Of a DNA stretch of 64,000 nucleotides, positions 17,118 through 26,768 are shown in pieces. The notes beneath the pieces are model-generated. The model had not been told where the DNA came from, did not search any database, and saw only the letters and a list, made by a program, of their open reading frames with translations. The stretch's first letter is position 1. Each line of letters opens with the position of its first letter. A program made the position numbers and the translations under genes. Source of the DNA: Clostridia bacterium (GTDB lineage Bacteria; Bacillota; Clostridia; Monoglobales; Monoglobaceae). The DNA is taken from assembly GCA_017397725.1 (NCBI GenBank), contig JAFQIA010000007.1:43152-107151 (forward strand), given 5' to 3'.

Positions 17118-18134
17118 TTAGTTGGATTGTGTTTCTATGGTTTTGCGGTTATGTTCTTCAAAGGTTTCGGAGAACAAATTCTCGCTCCCGTCTGCAGTTG
17201 CCACAAAATAGAGATAGTTGGTTTCTGCCGGAGAAAGTGCCGCACGAATGGACGCCGCTCCCGGAGAGGCAATGGGTCCATAAGGCAATCCCGCATACAT
17301 ATAAGTATTGTACGGGGAATCAATGGCGGTATCCCGATTGCTGAGAATGTCTTTTCGTTCCTTTAAGATGTACTGCACCGTGGCACAGGATTCCAGTTTC
17401 ATCCCTATATCAATACGGTTATAAAACACCGATGCCACAAGCGGACGCTCGGCATCGTTTGCCGCCTCCCGCTCAATCACCGATGCCATAATCAGGATTT
17501 CATCCAAGGTACGGGTACTCCCTGCCTCTTCATAAAGGGGCAATGCCTTTTGAGAAAATGCCTTGAGCATCTTATCAAGAATCTGGTGCTCCGATTCCTC
17601 TCTGGAAAACAAATAGGTATCGGGATAAAGGTATCCCTCCAACCGGTTTTCCCGCTCCGGAATTTGGGCGATAAAGGGATAATCAAAGGCTCCGGATGCA
17701 ATCTCCTGATAGAACGCATCTTTGTCGCCCAAGCCCTCTTCCACCAACAAATCCACAATCTGGCGCAGTTCATAGCCCTCGGGAATCACCACCCGCACTG
17801 CGTGCATCTCTTCCGCGTCCGGCGCCGATTGCAGTTTCAGATAAAGTTCCCCATAGCTCATAGACTTATCCACCCGATGCCAGCCTTTTTTCCAGACCGG
17901 CGCTTCCTTGGTCCGCACATAAAGGCGGAAGAAAAAGGGATGGGAAATCACATCATTCTCTTTGAGCATGCTTGCGATACTTGCCGTCCCTGCTCCGTCG
18001 GAAATCCGCACCTCAAGGCTCTCGGATTTTCCCACGCCAAAAAGGTCACCCAAGACGGAAATCCCGATACCGATCAAAAGCACCAGTACCGCCGCAAGGA
18101 TAAGAGAAAGCAACTTTTTTTTGGATGTTTGCAT
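17118..18134 (-). CDS. mltG: Endolytic murein transglycosylase MltG
   Basis: YceG/MltG lytic transglycosylase that cuts nascent glycan strands near the membrane. 338 residues: N-terminal membrane anchor (about 8-30), a LysM-like region with VVIPEGYELRQIVDLL near 113, and the catalytic domain with glutamate in ASVIEREA near 217. The conserved SPYNTYMYAGLPYGPIASPG segment is near 272. ATG start, GGGAGTG upstream. Same order mltG-trmR as B. subtilis yrrL-yrrM. Confidence 0.93.
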   Translation of the reverse strand: MQTSKKKLLSLILAAVLVLLIGIGISVLGDLFGVGKSESLEVRISDGAGTASIASMLKENDVISHPFFFRLYVRTKEAPVWKKGWHRVDKSMSYGELYLKLQSAPDAEEMHAVRVVIPEGYELRQIVDLLVEEGLGDKDAFYQEIASGAFDYPFIAQIPERENRLEGYLYPDTYLFSREESEHQILDKMLKAFSQKALPLYEEAGSTRTLDEILIMASVIEREAANDAERPLVASVFYNRIDIGMKLESCATVQYILKERKDILSNRDTAIDSPYNTYMYAGLPYGPIASPGAASIRAALSPAETNYLYFVATADGSENLFSETFEEHNRKTIETQSN

Positions 18135-18152
18135 TTGGACTCACACTCCCAT

Positions 18153-19064
18153 CTATTGGAACAACAGCAGTCCCAAAATACTCACAATACAGAGTAAAAT
18201 CGGCAGATTCACAAAACTCTGCCCCAAAAATTCTTTAGTTTCTATCCGCACCACCGACTTCTTTCGCTTGGTGATGGTGGAAAGGATGATCCAGCCAACG
18301 GCAAACACTGCCACCCCAAAGGCAAACAATTGAAGGGTTCCCACCGGCGTGTCAAACAGTTCGTTGCTGAAATAAGAAAGCAGGAGTGCCGTGATATTGT
18401 TCACCAAATGGAATAGCATACACGCATACAAAGAGCCTGTCCGTCTGAGCAACAATATAAGCATCGCCCCCAAAAACAGGTAGCCGATAAAGCCTGCCAC
18501 GCTGCCGTGCATCAGGGCAAACATCACGGTGGTAAAAATCAGCGCCACATAGCTGTTAAACTCTGCCATAACGCCATAGACAATGCCTCTTAACAAAAAT
18601 TCTTCAAACACCGCAGGGACAATCCCCAGAACCAGAATCGCCATAGTCAGTTCCCAAGGTGTTTGGGGGATGAATCCATCGCTTTGCCCCAGCAACAGGT
18701 TCAGGGGCAGGTTCAGGACAATCATCACAAACTGGCAACCAAACCCCGCCAGAATAATCCAAGGAATCAATGTGCTTTTGCAACGTTTAAGTCCAAATCC
18801 CTCTCGTGCCTCCCGCACGGTGAGCAGGCGGTTTTCCTTGGCATAAAGGGAAATGGGAAGCAGATATGCCAACAGTTCAATCACCAACATCTGCAGATAC
18901 ACCGGAGGCGGCACGGCAAAAAAGCTGGAAATCAGTCCTGCCACCATCGTGACCGCCGTCTGGACCACTACCACAAAAAACAGCATCCAGCGTATGCTTT
19001 TTAATTTATGTTTTCCCTCCCGATAGGAGGTGCTTTGCATCCAATCTTTTTCTTGCGAAACCAT
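18153..19064 (-). CDS. CPBP-family intramembrane glutamic endopeptidase
   Basis: Abi/CPBP (Rce1-like) membrane protease of about 303 residues with eight or so hydrophobic segments. The motifs are EEFLLRG (EExxxR, near 155), FALMH near 188 and FHLVNN (HxxxN, near 225), which together form the catalytic site. Members act in prenyl-type processing, bacteriocin immunity or regulated proteolysis; the substrate here is unknown. ATG 19064 is chosen because AAAGGTG lies upstream and the alternative upstream start would overlap the 5-FCL gene. Confidence 0.85.
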   Translation of the reverse strand: MVSQEKDWMQSTSYREGKHKLKSIRWMLFFVVVVQTAVTMVAGLISSFFAVPPPVYLQMLVIELLAYLLPISLYAKENRLLTVREAREGFGLKRCKSTLIPWIILAGFGCQFVMIVLNLPLNLLLGQSDGFIPQTPWELTMAILVLGIVPAVFEEFLLRGIVYGVMAEFNSYVALIFTTVMFALMHGSVAGFIGYLFLGAMLILLLRRTGSLYACMLFHLVNNITALLLSYFSNELFDTPVGTLQLFAFGVAVFAVGWIILSTITKRKKSVVRIETKEFLGQSFVNLPILLCIVSILGLLLFQ

Positions 19065-19068
19065 TGTT

Positions 19069-19647
19069 TCACCTTTCTTCTGTTTCGATTTTCTCGGTAA
19101 TGACCAAATCCACAGGCTTGTCAAAGGCATCCTTGGGAAGGTTCTCGGTCAGGCAAGCAGAAAAGGCAAGCCCCACCATAAGCCCGTGAAAGTCTTGGGT
19201 ATATCGGTCATAATAGCCGCCGCCGTAACCCAGTCGGGTTCCGTCCTTGGCAAAAGCAAGGGCAGGGAGCAAAATCAACTCCACCTGCTCAGGCGGGAGA
19301 ATCGGTCCGTCCTTTGGCTCTAAAATGCCGTACGCCCCTGTTTGCAGCTGCTCCAAATCCTGAATCACAATCGCATCCATCTTGTGGGTGACTTTGTCAC
19401 AGCGGGGTACCCCCACCGTTACTCCAAGAGAGAGTAATTTTGCAATCAAACTATGGGTATGGACCTCACTTCCAATGGAAAGGTAGACAAAAACCCGTTT
19501 GATCTGCTTTTCCTGAATCAGGGCAAGGACCTTTTCTGCAATTATTTCACTATCTATTTCCCGTTGTGCGGGGGGAATCCCATCCCGCACGGTCCGGAAA
19601 TGCTTTCTTTTTTCCGCCTTTTGGGCAGCGATTGATTCACACATCAT
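19069..19647 (-). CDS. 5-formyltetrahydrofolate cyclo-ligase
   Basis: ATP-dependent enzyme (MTHFS, YqgN) converting 5-formyl-THF to 5,10-methenyl-THF, salvaging an inhibitory folate. Motifs: N-terminal KHFRTVRDGIPPAQRE, the mid VGVPRCDK segment near 88, and the C-terminal folate/ATP site LLPALAFAKDGTRLGYGGGYYDR near 130-150. About 192 residues is normal. The start is placed at tandem ATGs (19647/19644) overlapping the end of the DJ-1 gene; there is no clear ribosome site, so translational coupling is likely. Confidence 0.9.
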   Translation of the reverse strand: MMCESIAAQKAEKRKHFRTVRDGIPPAQREIDSEIIAEKVLALIQEKQIKRVFVYLSIGSEVHTHSLIAKLLSLGVTVGVPRCDKVTHKMDAIVIQDLEQLQTGAYGILEPKDGPILPPEQVELILLPALAFAKDGTRLGYGGGYYDRYTQDFHGLMVGLAFSACLTENLPKDAFDKPVDLVITEKIETEER

Positions 19648-20197
19648 AATGAAACTGCATCTGGGAAAGCAGTCGTTTCCCCTTGCCGGGGTTTTCCTGA
19701 TTCTGATAGCAATAATCCACAATGGCAGCACCAAATTCCAATGCGGTGCCTGCCCCCTTGGCGGTGATGTAATTTCCGTCAACCACAACGCCTTGGTCCT
19801 CTAAGATTGCACCTTCCAGCTGGTCCTCAAAGCCGGGGAAGCATACTGCCTTTTTCCCCTCTAAAAGTCCCAACGAGCCGGGAATCATGGGTGCGGCACA
19901 AATGGCGGCAATCAGTTTTTTCTGCTCTGCGCAATGGTGCAAAAGGGCAATCACCTGCGGGTTCTTTTGCAGGTTCAAGGTTCCGGGCATGCCACCGGGA
20001 AGAACCATCCCCTCCATAGCATCCATATCCACATCGTTAAGCGTCAAATCCGCTTGGATAGCGATGCCATGGGCACCGGTTACGGGATTTTCGTCAATCG
20101 CAACCGTCTTGATTGGGATTTCCGCTCTGCGGACGATATCCAACGGCGCAACCGCCTCGGTTTCTTCAAATCCGTCTGCCAAAAAAAGATACAACAT
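19637..20197 (-). CDS. DJ-1/PfpI-family protein
   Basis: DJ-1/ThiJ/PfpI superfamily protein of 186 residues. The N-terminal FLADGFEETEAVAPLDIVRR contains the conserved glutamate (near residue 15), and the nucleophile elbow LIAAICAAPMIPG puts the cysteine near 103. The bacterial YajL/YhbO/DJ-1 group has chaperone, glyoxalase or deglycase activities that are still disputed. ATG 20197 begins the conserved domain and follows the glycosyltransferase stop by 5 bases. It overlaps the 5-FCL start. Confidence 0.9.
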   Translation of the reverse strand: MLYLFLADGFEETEAVAPLDIVRRAEIPIKTVAIDENPVTGAHGIAIQADLTLNDVDMDAMEGMVLPGGMPGTLNLQKNPQVIALLHHCAEQKKLIAAICAAPMIPGSLGLLEGKKAVCFPGFEDQLEGAILEDQGVVVDGNYITAKGAGTALEFGAAIVDYCYQNQENPGKGKRLLSQMQFHYDV

Positions 20198-20202
20198 CGT
20201 TT

Positions 20203-20925
20203 TTAACCCTCTTTCTTTACCGTAAGGATAAACTTGGGGAGCGCCTTGAACCGTCCCAGTCTGCTGGGTTGCTTCAAGAATCGGTACAGCCATTCCAGAT
20301 TGCACTTGATAAAGATTTCCGGCGCACGCTTGACCTCGCCGGCAAACACATCCAGCGCACCGCCCACTCCCATACACAGGTTTACTTGTAGTTTGTCCCG
20401 ATTCTGATGAATCCATTTTTCCTGCTTGGGCGCACCCAAGCAAACCAACAACAGCTTTGCGCCGGAGCGATTGATTTGTTCGATAATCTCAGGCTCGTCC
20501 TCGGGCTTAAAGTATCCGTCCCGGCAACCGGAAACCACCAGATTGGGGTAGGTTTCTTCCAGCTTTTCTTTTGCTTTTTCTGCAACGCCCGGTTTGGCAC
20601 CAAACAGGAACACGCCCTCACCGGTCTTGGCAATACTCTCAAGCAAAGCGCAGGTCAAATCAAAGCCTGCCACCCGCTCGGGCACAGGATTTTTCAGCAT
20701 ACGGGAGGCATAGACCACCCCGATGCCGTCGGGGGTACACAAATCCGCCTGATTGAGCACCTTGCAAAATTCGGGGTCCTGATAGCCTGCCATCACGATC
20801 TCCGGATTGGGGGTGTAAATGGCGGAAACCCCCGGTGTACGCACCAGTTCTTCCGCTTTTTTCAGGGCATCTGCCGCTGTGATTTTATCAATTTGAACAC
20901 CTAATATTTCTACTGTTTCACGCAT
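20203..20925 (-). CDS. WecB/TagA/CpsF-family glycosyltransferase
   Basis: GT26-family glycosyltransferase of 240 residues, as in TagA (N-acetylmannosamine transfer to undecaprenyl-PP-GlcNAc in wall teichoic acid) and WecG. Family segments are TPNPEIVMAGYQDPE near 41, ADLCTPDGIGVVYASR near 62, RVAGFDLTCALL near 84 and the C-terminal LVCLGAPKQEKWI near 157 with the membrane-binding tail. ATG start with GAGGAAAAAAC upstream. Other wall-polymer genes are not adjacent, so the polymer made is unknown. Confidence 0.9.
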   Translation of the reverse strand: MRETVEILGVQIDKITAADALKKAEELVRTPGVSAIYTPNPEIVMAGYQDPEFCKVLNQADLCTPDGIGVVYASRMLKNPVPERVAGFDLTCALLESIAKTGEGVFLFGAKPGVAEKAKEKLEETYPNLVVSGCRDGYFKPEDEPEIIEQINRSGAKLLLVCLGAPKQEKWIHQNRDKLQVNLCMGVGGALDVFAGEVKRAPEIFIKCNLEWLYRFLKQPSRLGRFKALPKFILTVKKEG

Positions 20926-20984
20926 TGTTTTTTCCTCACATTGTTTTTTTCTATTTTACCATACTTTTTTCCGTTTTGCAACAA

Positions 20985-21018
20985 AAGAAAAACATCGGGC
21001 GACCGTTGTCGCCCGATG
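20985..21018 (-). terminator. Intrinsic terminator of hppA
   Basis: On the minus strand the perfect 11-pair stem CATCGGGCGAC / GTCGCCCGATG with a four-base loop is followed by TTTTTCTTTT. It is 5 bases past the hppA stop. Confidence 0.92.
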
Positions 21019-21023
21019 CGTTG

Positions 21024-23126
21024 TTATTTTACCAAATTGGTCAGGAAATCCACCAGGTTGAACTTAACAACCAAGCCCGCAAACACAATGGAAACCATGG
21101 TCAAAAGCTTAATCAAAATGTTTACCGAAGGTCCGGCAGTATCCTTAAAGGGGTCACCTACCGTGTCGCCAACAACGGCTGCTTTATGGTTCTCCGAGCC
21201 CTTGCCGCCAAAGTTACCGGCTTCGATATACTTTTTGGCATTGTCCCAAGCACCGCCGGAGTTTGCCATCATAACCGCAATCACAAAGCCGGACACCAAG
21301 GCACCTGCCAGCATACCTACCACGCCATTGACGCCCAGTACCAATCCTACCACAATGGGAGCGATAATACCCAACGCCGCAGGAAGAATCATCTCTCTCA
21401 ACGAAGAACGGGTACAGATATCAACGCAGGTTTCATAGTCTGCATCTGCCTTACCCTCCATCAGTCCGGGAACATCCTTGAACTGGCGGCGAACCTCAAC
21501 CACAACCTTCTGTGCCGCACGGCCTACCGCCTGCATGGTGTATGCGCTGAACAGGAAGGGCAGCATTGCACCCACAAACAAACCAATCAGGACTGCCGGC
21601 TGAGTGAGACCCAAATCCAAGGTTCCGCCAAGTCCTGTCACCTTGTCGGTATAAGAAACAATCAACGCAAGTGCGGTCAAGGCTGCAGAACCAATGGCAA
21701 AACCTTTACCGGTTGCTGCAGTGGTGTTACCCAAGGAATCCAGCGCATCAGTACGTTCGCGGACAGTTTCTTCCAATCCTGCCATTTCAGCAATGCCGCC
21801 AGCATTGTCTGCCACGGGACCATACGCATCGGTTGCCAGAGTAATACCCAAAGTGGACAGCATACCTACTGCCGAAATGCCTACACCGTAAAGTCCCAAT
21901 GCAAAGCTTCCCGCTCCGCCGGAAACAAAATAACTGATTAACACAGAAATCGCCACGATAATAACCGGAATGGCAGTAGAGTTCATCCCCAACGCCAGAC
22001 CGTCAATGATGATGGTCGCGCTGCCGGTCTCGGAAGAGCCGGACAGCTTACGGGTGGGGTTATAGGAATCCGAGGTATAGTACTCGGTAAAGAATCCAAT
22101 CAGGACACCGGCAAGCAGACCGGAAATGACTGCCCAGAATACGCCGGTATGCTCCGGAAGGATAGCATAAATCAAAATACCGGAAGCAACTGCCGCAAGG
22201 ATGGAACTGATATAGGTACCCCGACGCAGGGAAGCGAGCAGATTCTTCTGCGTTGCCCCCTCCTTGGTGCTGACAAAGAAGGTACCAATAATCGAAGAAA
22301 TGATACCGATTGCTGCAATCAGCATGGGAACCACGATGCCGCCAAAGCCCAGTCCGGCTGCTGCCGCCAACGCACCTGCGGAAATAATGGAACCAACATA
22401 GGATTCATAGAGGTCTGCGCCCATACCGGCAACGTCGCCTACGTTATCACCCACATTGTCTGCAATCACCGCGGGGTTTCTGGGGTCATCCTCAGGGATG
22501 CCTGCCTCAACCTTACCCACCAAGTCTGCGCCTACATCGGCTGCCTTGGTGAAGATACCGCCGCCCACTCTGGCAAACAGAGCCATGGAGCTTGCGCCCA
22601 TACCAAATGTCAGCATAGCGCCCATAATCGCATTGGCATCATTCCCCAGCATTGCTCTTAAAATAATATACCAAACGCTGATATCCAGAAGTCCCAGGCC
22701 TACCACCGTAAGGCCCATCACCGTACCGCTGGAAAACGCAATCTTCAGACCCTTATTCAGTCCCTCACGGGCACCATTGGCAGTTCTGCTGTTGGCATAA
22801 GTAGCGATCTTCATTCCAATAAATCCGGAAAGACCGGAGAAAAAGCCACCGCTTAAAAATGCAAAGGGGACAAACCAGGTAAGCAACCCCAGTCCCGCCA
22901 TAACAGCCAGAATCACCAGCATACAGGCAAAGAAAATAGCTACCGTTTTATACTGCCTTTTCAAATACGCCATCGCACCCTTGCGAATCTTGGAGGCAAT
23001 GTTTGCCATCTGCTCAGTGCCCTCAGGTTTGCCTTTTACCCAAAAGAACTTATACCCTGCAAAAAACAGTCCGATGATTGCTGCCGCCAAAACAAAATAA
23101 GGCGCTACGTTGATAAAATTTTCCAT
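21024..23126 (-). CDS. hppA: Membrane-bound ion-translocating pyrophosphatase
   Basis: Integral-membrane PPase of about 700 residues and 16 membrane segments, coupling PPi hydrolysis to H+ and/or Na+ export. PPi-binding acidic motifs are visible: [20 protein letters not shown] near 195-215 with [15 protein letters not shown] after it, and the C-terminal [13 protein letters not shown]. The GNTTAA motif has Ala where K+-independent enzymes have Lys, so it should be the K+-dependent type, a group that includes Na+ pumps. ATG 23126 is preferred over 23135, which lies too close to AAGGAG. It may work with the PPi-type phosphofructokinase nearby. Confidence 0.96.
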   Translation of the reverse strand: MENFINVAPYFVLAAAIIGLFFAGYKFFWVKGKPEGTEQMANIASKIRKGAMAYLKRQYKTVAIFFACMLVILAVMAGLGLLTWFVPFAFLSGGFFSGLSGFIGMKIATYANSRTANGAREGLNKGLKIAFSSGTVMGLTVVGLGLLDISVWYIILRAMLGNDANAIMGAMLTFGMGASSMALFARVGGGIFTKAADVGADLVGKVEAGIPEDDPRNPAVIADNVGDNVGDVAGMGADLYESYVGSIISAGALAAAAGLGFGGIVVPMLIAAIGIISSIIGTFFVSTKEGATQKNLLASLRRGTYISSILAAVASGILIYAILPEHTGVFWAVISGLLAGVLIGFFTEYYTSDSYNPTRKLSGSSETGSATIIIDGLALGMNSTAIPVIIVAISVLISYFVSGGAGSFALGLYGVGISAVGMLSTLGITLATDAYGPVADNAGGIAEMAGLEETVRERTDALDSLGNTTAATGKGFAIGSAALTALALIVSYTDKVTGLGGTLDLGLTQPAVLIGLFVGAMLPFLFSAYTMQAVGRAAQKVVVEVRRQFKDVPGLMEGKADADYETCVDICTRSSLREMILPAALGIIAPIVVGLVLGVNGVVGMLAGALVSGFVIAVMMANSGGAWDNAKKYIEAGNFGGKGSENHKAAVVGDTVGDPFKDTAGPSVNILIKLLTMVSIVFAGLVVKFNLVDFLTNLVK

Positions 23127-23173
23127 AACATCCATACTCCTTTTCTATATTGATATATTCCTTCTCTTTTTCA

Positions 23174-23773
23174 TCAGCGGTAACGGAAGAAAGAAACTGC
23201 CACCGCAAAAATTTCCCGCAGGAAATTGGGATAAAAATTCATTGCCGAGGATTTGGCAGACACCGCAACCGGTGTTTCAAACCCTACATATTCCGCCATT
23301 CTTCGGGAACGATAAATATGAAAATCATTGGTCACAAAAGCAATATGATAGGGTGTTTCCCCTTTTCTCTCATCCAAAAGCTGTTTGGCAAAGAGAAAGT
23401 TTTCATAAGTGCTGGTGGAATTTTCCTCTTTTAAAATCCGCCGCTCAGGAATCCCTCGTTTTTGCAGTGCACGGGAAATTGCCTCCGCCTCGGAAATCAC
23501 CTCATCCGCACCTTGACCGCCGCTTGCTACTGCCATACACCAAGGATGCGCCTTAAGATACTTGGCAGCGGCTTTGACCCGCTCTTCCAAGCAGGCGCCG
23601 GGCTCTTCCCCCTCCAGCCGACAACCCAAAATCACCAAATAATCCGGAGGTCGGTCAAAGGCAGCAGTGTCTGAGTCGGCATATTTCAAAATGGTTCCTC
23701 CTATCCAAAAACAGACCAATATGCCAATCAAAAGAACAAGGGCAACGGTTGTTTTGCATATTCGCTTTTTCAT
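23174..23773 (-). CDS. YdcF/SanA-like DUF218 membrane protein
   Basis: Protein of about 199 residues with one N-terminal membrane segment (about 8-30) and a DUF218 domain as in SanA, YdcF and ElyC, which affect envelope integrity. Conserved parts are YLVILGCRLEG near 46, EERVKAAAKYLK near 63, the VASGGQG loop near 85, SEAEAISRAL and the NSTSTYENF segment near 120. ATG 23773 is chosen since it starts the membrane segment and AAAGGA lies 9 bases upstream. Confidence 0.85.
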   Translation of the reverse strand: MKKRICKTTVALVLLIGILVCFWIGGTILKYADSDTAAFDRPPDYLVILGCRLEGEEPGACLEERVKAAAKYLKAHPWCMAVASGGQGADEVISEAEAISRALQKRGIPERRILKEENSTSTYENFLFAKQLLDERKGETPYHIAFVTNDFHIYRSRRMAEYVGFETPVAVSAKSSAMNFYPNFLREIFAVAVSFFRYR

Positions 23774-23910
23774 CCTGCGGTTTCCTTTCTCTATTTTCTC
23801 CGTTTTTTTGTATCTTACACCCATTTCAAAACCCACCGCATAATTTTATGCGAAAATACATAAGCTATCCATAAAATCAGGATTGAAAAATCCAAGGAAA
23901 GGAGATTGTT

Positions 23911-24120
23911 ATGGATATACTTGCACTTATTCTGGTCATTGTCGGTGCGCTGAACTGGGGCAGCATCGGCTTGTTTGGCTTGGATCTGGTAGCCGCCCTG
24001 TTTGGGGGGCAGCTCTCTGTCATGTCCCGCATCATCTTCACCGTGGTAGGCTTAGGCGGGTTATGGTGCATCACCTTTTTCTTCCGGGAACATATCCTCG
24101 GAAAATCCAGAGAGGGTTAA
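23911..24120 (+). CDS. DUF378 small membrane protein
   Basis: A 69-residue protein with two hydrophobic segments, matching the DUF378 (YuzA) family by its VGALNWGSIGLFG start and the mid SRIIFTVVGLGG segment. Function of the family is unknown. ATG start with AAAGGAG 8 bases upstream. It is monocistronic: divergent from the YdcF gene and ended by a terminator shared with pfk. Confidence 0.88.
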   Translation: MDILALILVIVGALNWGSIGLFGLDLVAALFGGQLSVMSRIIFTVVGLGGLWCITFFFREHILGKSREG

Positions 24121-24124
24121 TCCG

Positions 24125-24151
24125 AAAGGCGCCGGTTCCGGCGTCTTTTTT
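24125..24151. terminator. Terminator between the DUF378 gene and pfk
   Basis: Stem GACGCCGG/CCGGCGCC type (AGGCGCCGG-TTC-CGGCGTCT on the plus strand) followed by six Ts, located between convergent stop codons. Confidence 0.85.
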
Positions 24152-24153
24152 GT

Positions 24154-25383
24154 TTATCGACGGAGCGACAGATGACAGGGAAGTCCGTTTCGCATTACAG
24201 GGGAAGCCTCACCCTGAATCAACGGACGGCAATACCGGATAAATTCCTCCGTCATTCCTGTTCCGCTTTCGTTTATCCACGAATCGGGCACTGCCTTTAC
24301 CGCATTGGCAATCTTGCGGATGTCATAGGTTTCCAACTGAATTTCATAAGGTTCATCCTGAATCCGACGAAACCGCACCATCTCACCGGTGTGTCCTGAA
24401 AGGGCTACCCCAACTGCTTTTTTGCCTGCCGCAAATGCCTCCTCTACATCCTGTAAAGAGGTCAGGTGTGCGGCACAGCGTTGGGTGGTATTGAGCACAA
24501 TATCTCTCGCCTTGATGCCCAACTTCTCACGAATCTGCGCCACCAGATATGCCGCCGTTCCATTGAGAATCTTATGTCCAAAGGCATCCTCTTTGGCATC
24601 TTTTAACTTTTCTTCACAGATATATTGACCATTTTTGTTTTTCAGTCCCTCAGAAACTGCCACCACAAGGGTATGCTTTTCCTTTCTCAGGCTATCTACA
24701 CGGGAGAGAAAATCCTCGGTGTCAAACGCACGCTCCGGCAGATAAATCAAATCTGCCCCGTCGCAATCCGCATCCCCCGCGAGTGCCGCCGCTGCAGTGA
24801 GCCAGCCGGCATTTCTGCCCATCAGCTCCACCACCGCAACTGCATCCATATTGTAAACCTTGCTGTCACAGACAAGCTCCTTCATGGTGGTTGCCACAAA
24901 CTTTGCAGCACTGCCGTAACCGGGTGTGTGGTCGGTTTCTGCCAAGTCATTGTCAATGGTTTTGGGCACGCCCATAAAACGGATGGAACTACCAATGCTT
25001 TCTGCATAGGCAGAGAGTTTCATAATGGTATCCATGGAATCGTTGCCGCCGATATAGATGAAGCATTGAATATCCAATTTCTCCAGAATCGCAAAAAGCT
25101 GCCGATAGACAGCCTCACCCTCCGGAAGATTGGGGAACTTGTATCTGCAGCTTCCAAGAAAAGAGGATGGGGTTCTTTTTAAGAGTTCGATGGCATCCGG
25201 TGAGGAAAGGCTGTCGCTCAGATCTACATATTCTTCCCGCAATAGTCCCTCAACGCCGTTACACATCCCGTAAATCTTATTGATGCCGGCATCCTTTGCT
25301 CCTTGAAACACCCCTGCCAGGCTGGCGTTGATGACCGCAGTGGGCCCCCCCGACTGACCGACAATGATATTTCCCTTATGCAT
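24154..25383 (-). CDS. 6-phosphofructokinase, PPi-dependent type by active-site residues
   Basis: PFK-A superfamily enzyme, about 409 residues. N-terminal phosphate loop VGQSGGPTAVINA is at residues 8-20. Two discriminating sites point to PPi rather than ATP as phosphoryl donor: GGNDS at 112-116 (Asp where ATP enzymes have Gly in GGDGS) and PKTIDND at 140-146 (Lys where ATP enzymes have Gly). Substrate-site VVELMGRNAGWLT and the TTQRCAAHLTSLQD segment follow. ATG 25383 is preferred over 25392 by spacing to GGAAAGG. A PPi enzyme would make this glycolytic step reversible and save ATP. Confidence 0.88.
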   Translation of the reverse strand: MHKGNIIVGQSGGPTAVINASLAGVFQGAKDAGINKIYGMCNGVEGLLREEYVDLSDSLSSPDAIELLKRTPSSFLGSCRYKFPNLPEGEAVYRQLFAILEKLDIQCFIYIGGNDSMDTIMKLSAYAESIGSSIRFMGVPKTIDNDLAETDHTPGYGSAAKFVATTMKELVCDSKVYNMDAVAVVELMGRNAGWLTAAAALAGDADCDGADLIYLPERAFDTEDFLSRVDSLRKEKHTLVVAVSEGLKNKNGQYICEEKLKDAKEDAFGHKILNGTAAYLVAQIREKLGIKARDIVLNTTQRCAAHLTSLQDVEEAFAAGKKAVGVALSGHTGEMVRFRRIQDEPYEIQLETYDIRKIANAVKAVPDSWINESGTGMTEEFIRYCRPLIQGEASPVMRNGLPCHLSLRR

Positions 25384-25467
25384 CGCAAACATTCCTTTCC
25401 GTCTTTTCCTGAGTATTGGTTTTTATTTTACCATATTTTTTCTTTCATTTCAACTGTTTTTTTCGTA

Positions 25468-25485
25468 GTGTCACACTAGTGACAC
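25468..25485. promoter_or_regulatory. Operator-like palindrome/direct repeat upstream of pfk and the phage cassette
   Basis: A 7+4+7 perfect inverted repeat GTGTCAC-ACTA-GTGACAC. It can equally be read as two direct copies of TAGTG(T/A)CAC starting 11 bases apart, about one helical turn. It lies between the divergent pfk and phage tail genes, about 70 bases from the tail gene start. No regulator is identified. Confidence 0.5.
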
Positions 25486-25556
25486 GCTTTGGCACCTTTC
25501 TTTTTCTATAATTTCTCCGTAGCCGAAAATTTTATTTATCAAAAAGGAGTGATCGA

Positions 25557-26768
25557 ATGTCCATATGGATCAGTAAAAAAGAAAAGTCCTATGCAGGAAG
25601 TCCCACTGCAAACTGGCTGAAACGCTATGTGGAATACCTGACAAAAGGGATGAAAGAAACTCTGGAGCAGGAAATCGTTGACCACTGTGACGGAACCGCT
25701 TTCCCCCATAGTGCGGATGCCATCAACTTTGAAGGTTCGGGTAGCGTTCAGGATGCCATCCAAAAGGAAATCGCCGACCGCAAAGCTGCCGATAACGAAG
25801 TACGGAATCGATTGACAGAAGAGCAGCAAGTCCGCGCCAACGCAATTCAGGAATTGGCCGGCGACTTAACCGGCAAAAAACCCCTCGATTTTGTTGTCCG
25901 TGTAACAACAACCGGAATGGTTGCTTATGGTAATTATCAATTCGAAAGTGCGGACAAGTCCTATGCTGAAATTTTGGATGCATACAATGAGGGCAAAAAT
26001 GTGTACTTGTTGATTAATAATATTCGTGTTGCTCAGCTTCATTCCGTAGGTTATGCAATCCAATTTTTCACAACGCAAGGGCCAGATAAACATATCATCT
26101 TTAGTGTCAACGCGGAAAACACTTGGCAGGTTAAGGTAAACTTATATTATACGACTGACGAGGTAGACAACGAACTTACAAAGAAAGCTGATGTAACAGC
26201 GCTTAACAAAAAAGCGGATGCGGAAGAAGTGAACCAAAAGTTCAGCGATTTAGAAAGCGCTTTGAATAACATGAGTGGCAACGCTGATACGCCGTTAAAG
26301 CTTATTAAAACCATAACCTTAACCGATGCGGTAACAAGCATTGAAACCACATTTGAAAAACCATTGAAGGAAATCTATATGGTGTTCACCGGTACGCTTG
26401 ATGGTATCACCGATGCGGTGAGCGATTGTATTATTTCTGCGAAATGTGATGGCGGCTCACAATATCTCTTTTATAAAGGAGCACTCACATTTGCACCAAA
26501 TGTCAATAAAGCATACATCGCCCACGCCAAAGAGATTGTGGAGCGCAGATGGGAAACGGAGTTTGCTGGTGCTACGCTCGGTGTCGGAGCAAGCGGGATT
26601 TTGCAAGGTGTGGACGTAAACTCTGCCAATCCTCGTATGTCTTATTCATCCCGTGCATTAAGCCTTCCTCAGCATATAGACAATTTGACGTTCTTAATTC
26701 ACAATGCAAAATATTCTTTTGCGACTGGTAGCACTTTGGAAATTTATGGAGTGGAGGTTGACGAGTAA
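25557..26768 (+). CDS. Phage tail fibre / receptor-binding-like structural protein
   Basis: 403 residues. The first 100 or so residues (SKKEKSYAGSPTANWLKRYV, then a helical QDAIQKEIADRKAADNEVRN part) look like a phage tail attachment region. A short coiled-coil-prone repeat follows at about 200-235 (NELTKKADVTALNKKADAEE), typical of tail fibre shafts. The C-terminal 150 residues look beta-rich and are probably the binding tip. ATG with AAAGGAGTG 5 bases upstream. Exact family not recognised; the lysis genes that follow support a tail role. Confidence 0.65.
   Translation: MSIWISKKEKSYAGSPTANWLKRYVEYLTKGMKETLEQEIVDHCDGTAFPHSADAINFEGSGSVQDAIQKEIADRKAADNEVRNRLTEEQQVRANAIQELAGDLTGKKPLDFVVRVTTTGMVAYGNYQFESADKSYAEILDAYNEGKNVYLLINNIRVAQLHSVGYAIQFFTTQGPDKHIIFSVNAENTWQVKVNLYYTTDEVDNELTKKADVTALNKKADAEEVNQKFSDLESALNNMSGNADTPLKLIKTITLTDAVTSIETTFEKPLKEIYMVFTGTLDGITDAVSDCIISAKCDGGSQYLFYKGALTFAPNVNKAYIAHAKEIVERRWETEFAGATLGVGASGILQGVDVNSANPRMSYSSRALSLPQHIDNLTFLIHNAKYSFATGSTLEIYGVEVDE

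Noticed and set aside
25490..25510. TTGGCAC near 25489 as a sigma-54 promoter for the phage cassette
   Set aside because: The -12 half (TTGCA) is absent at the right distance.
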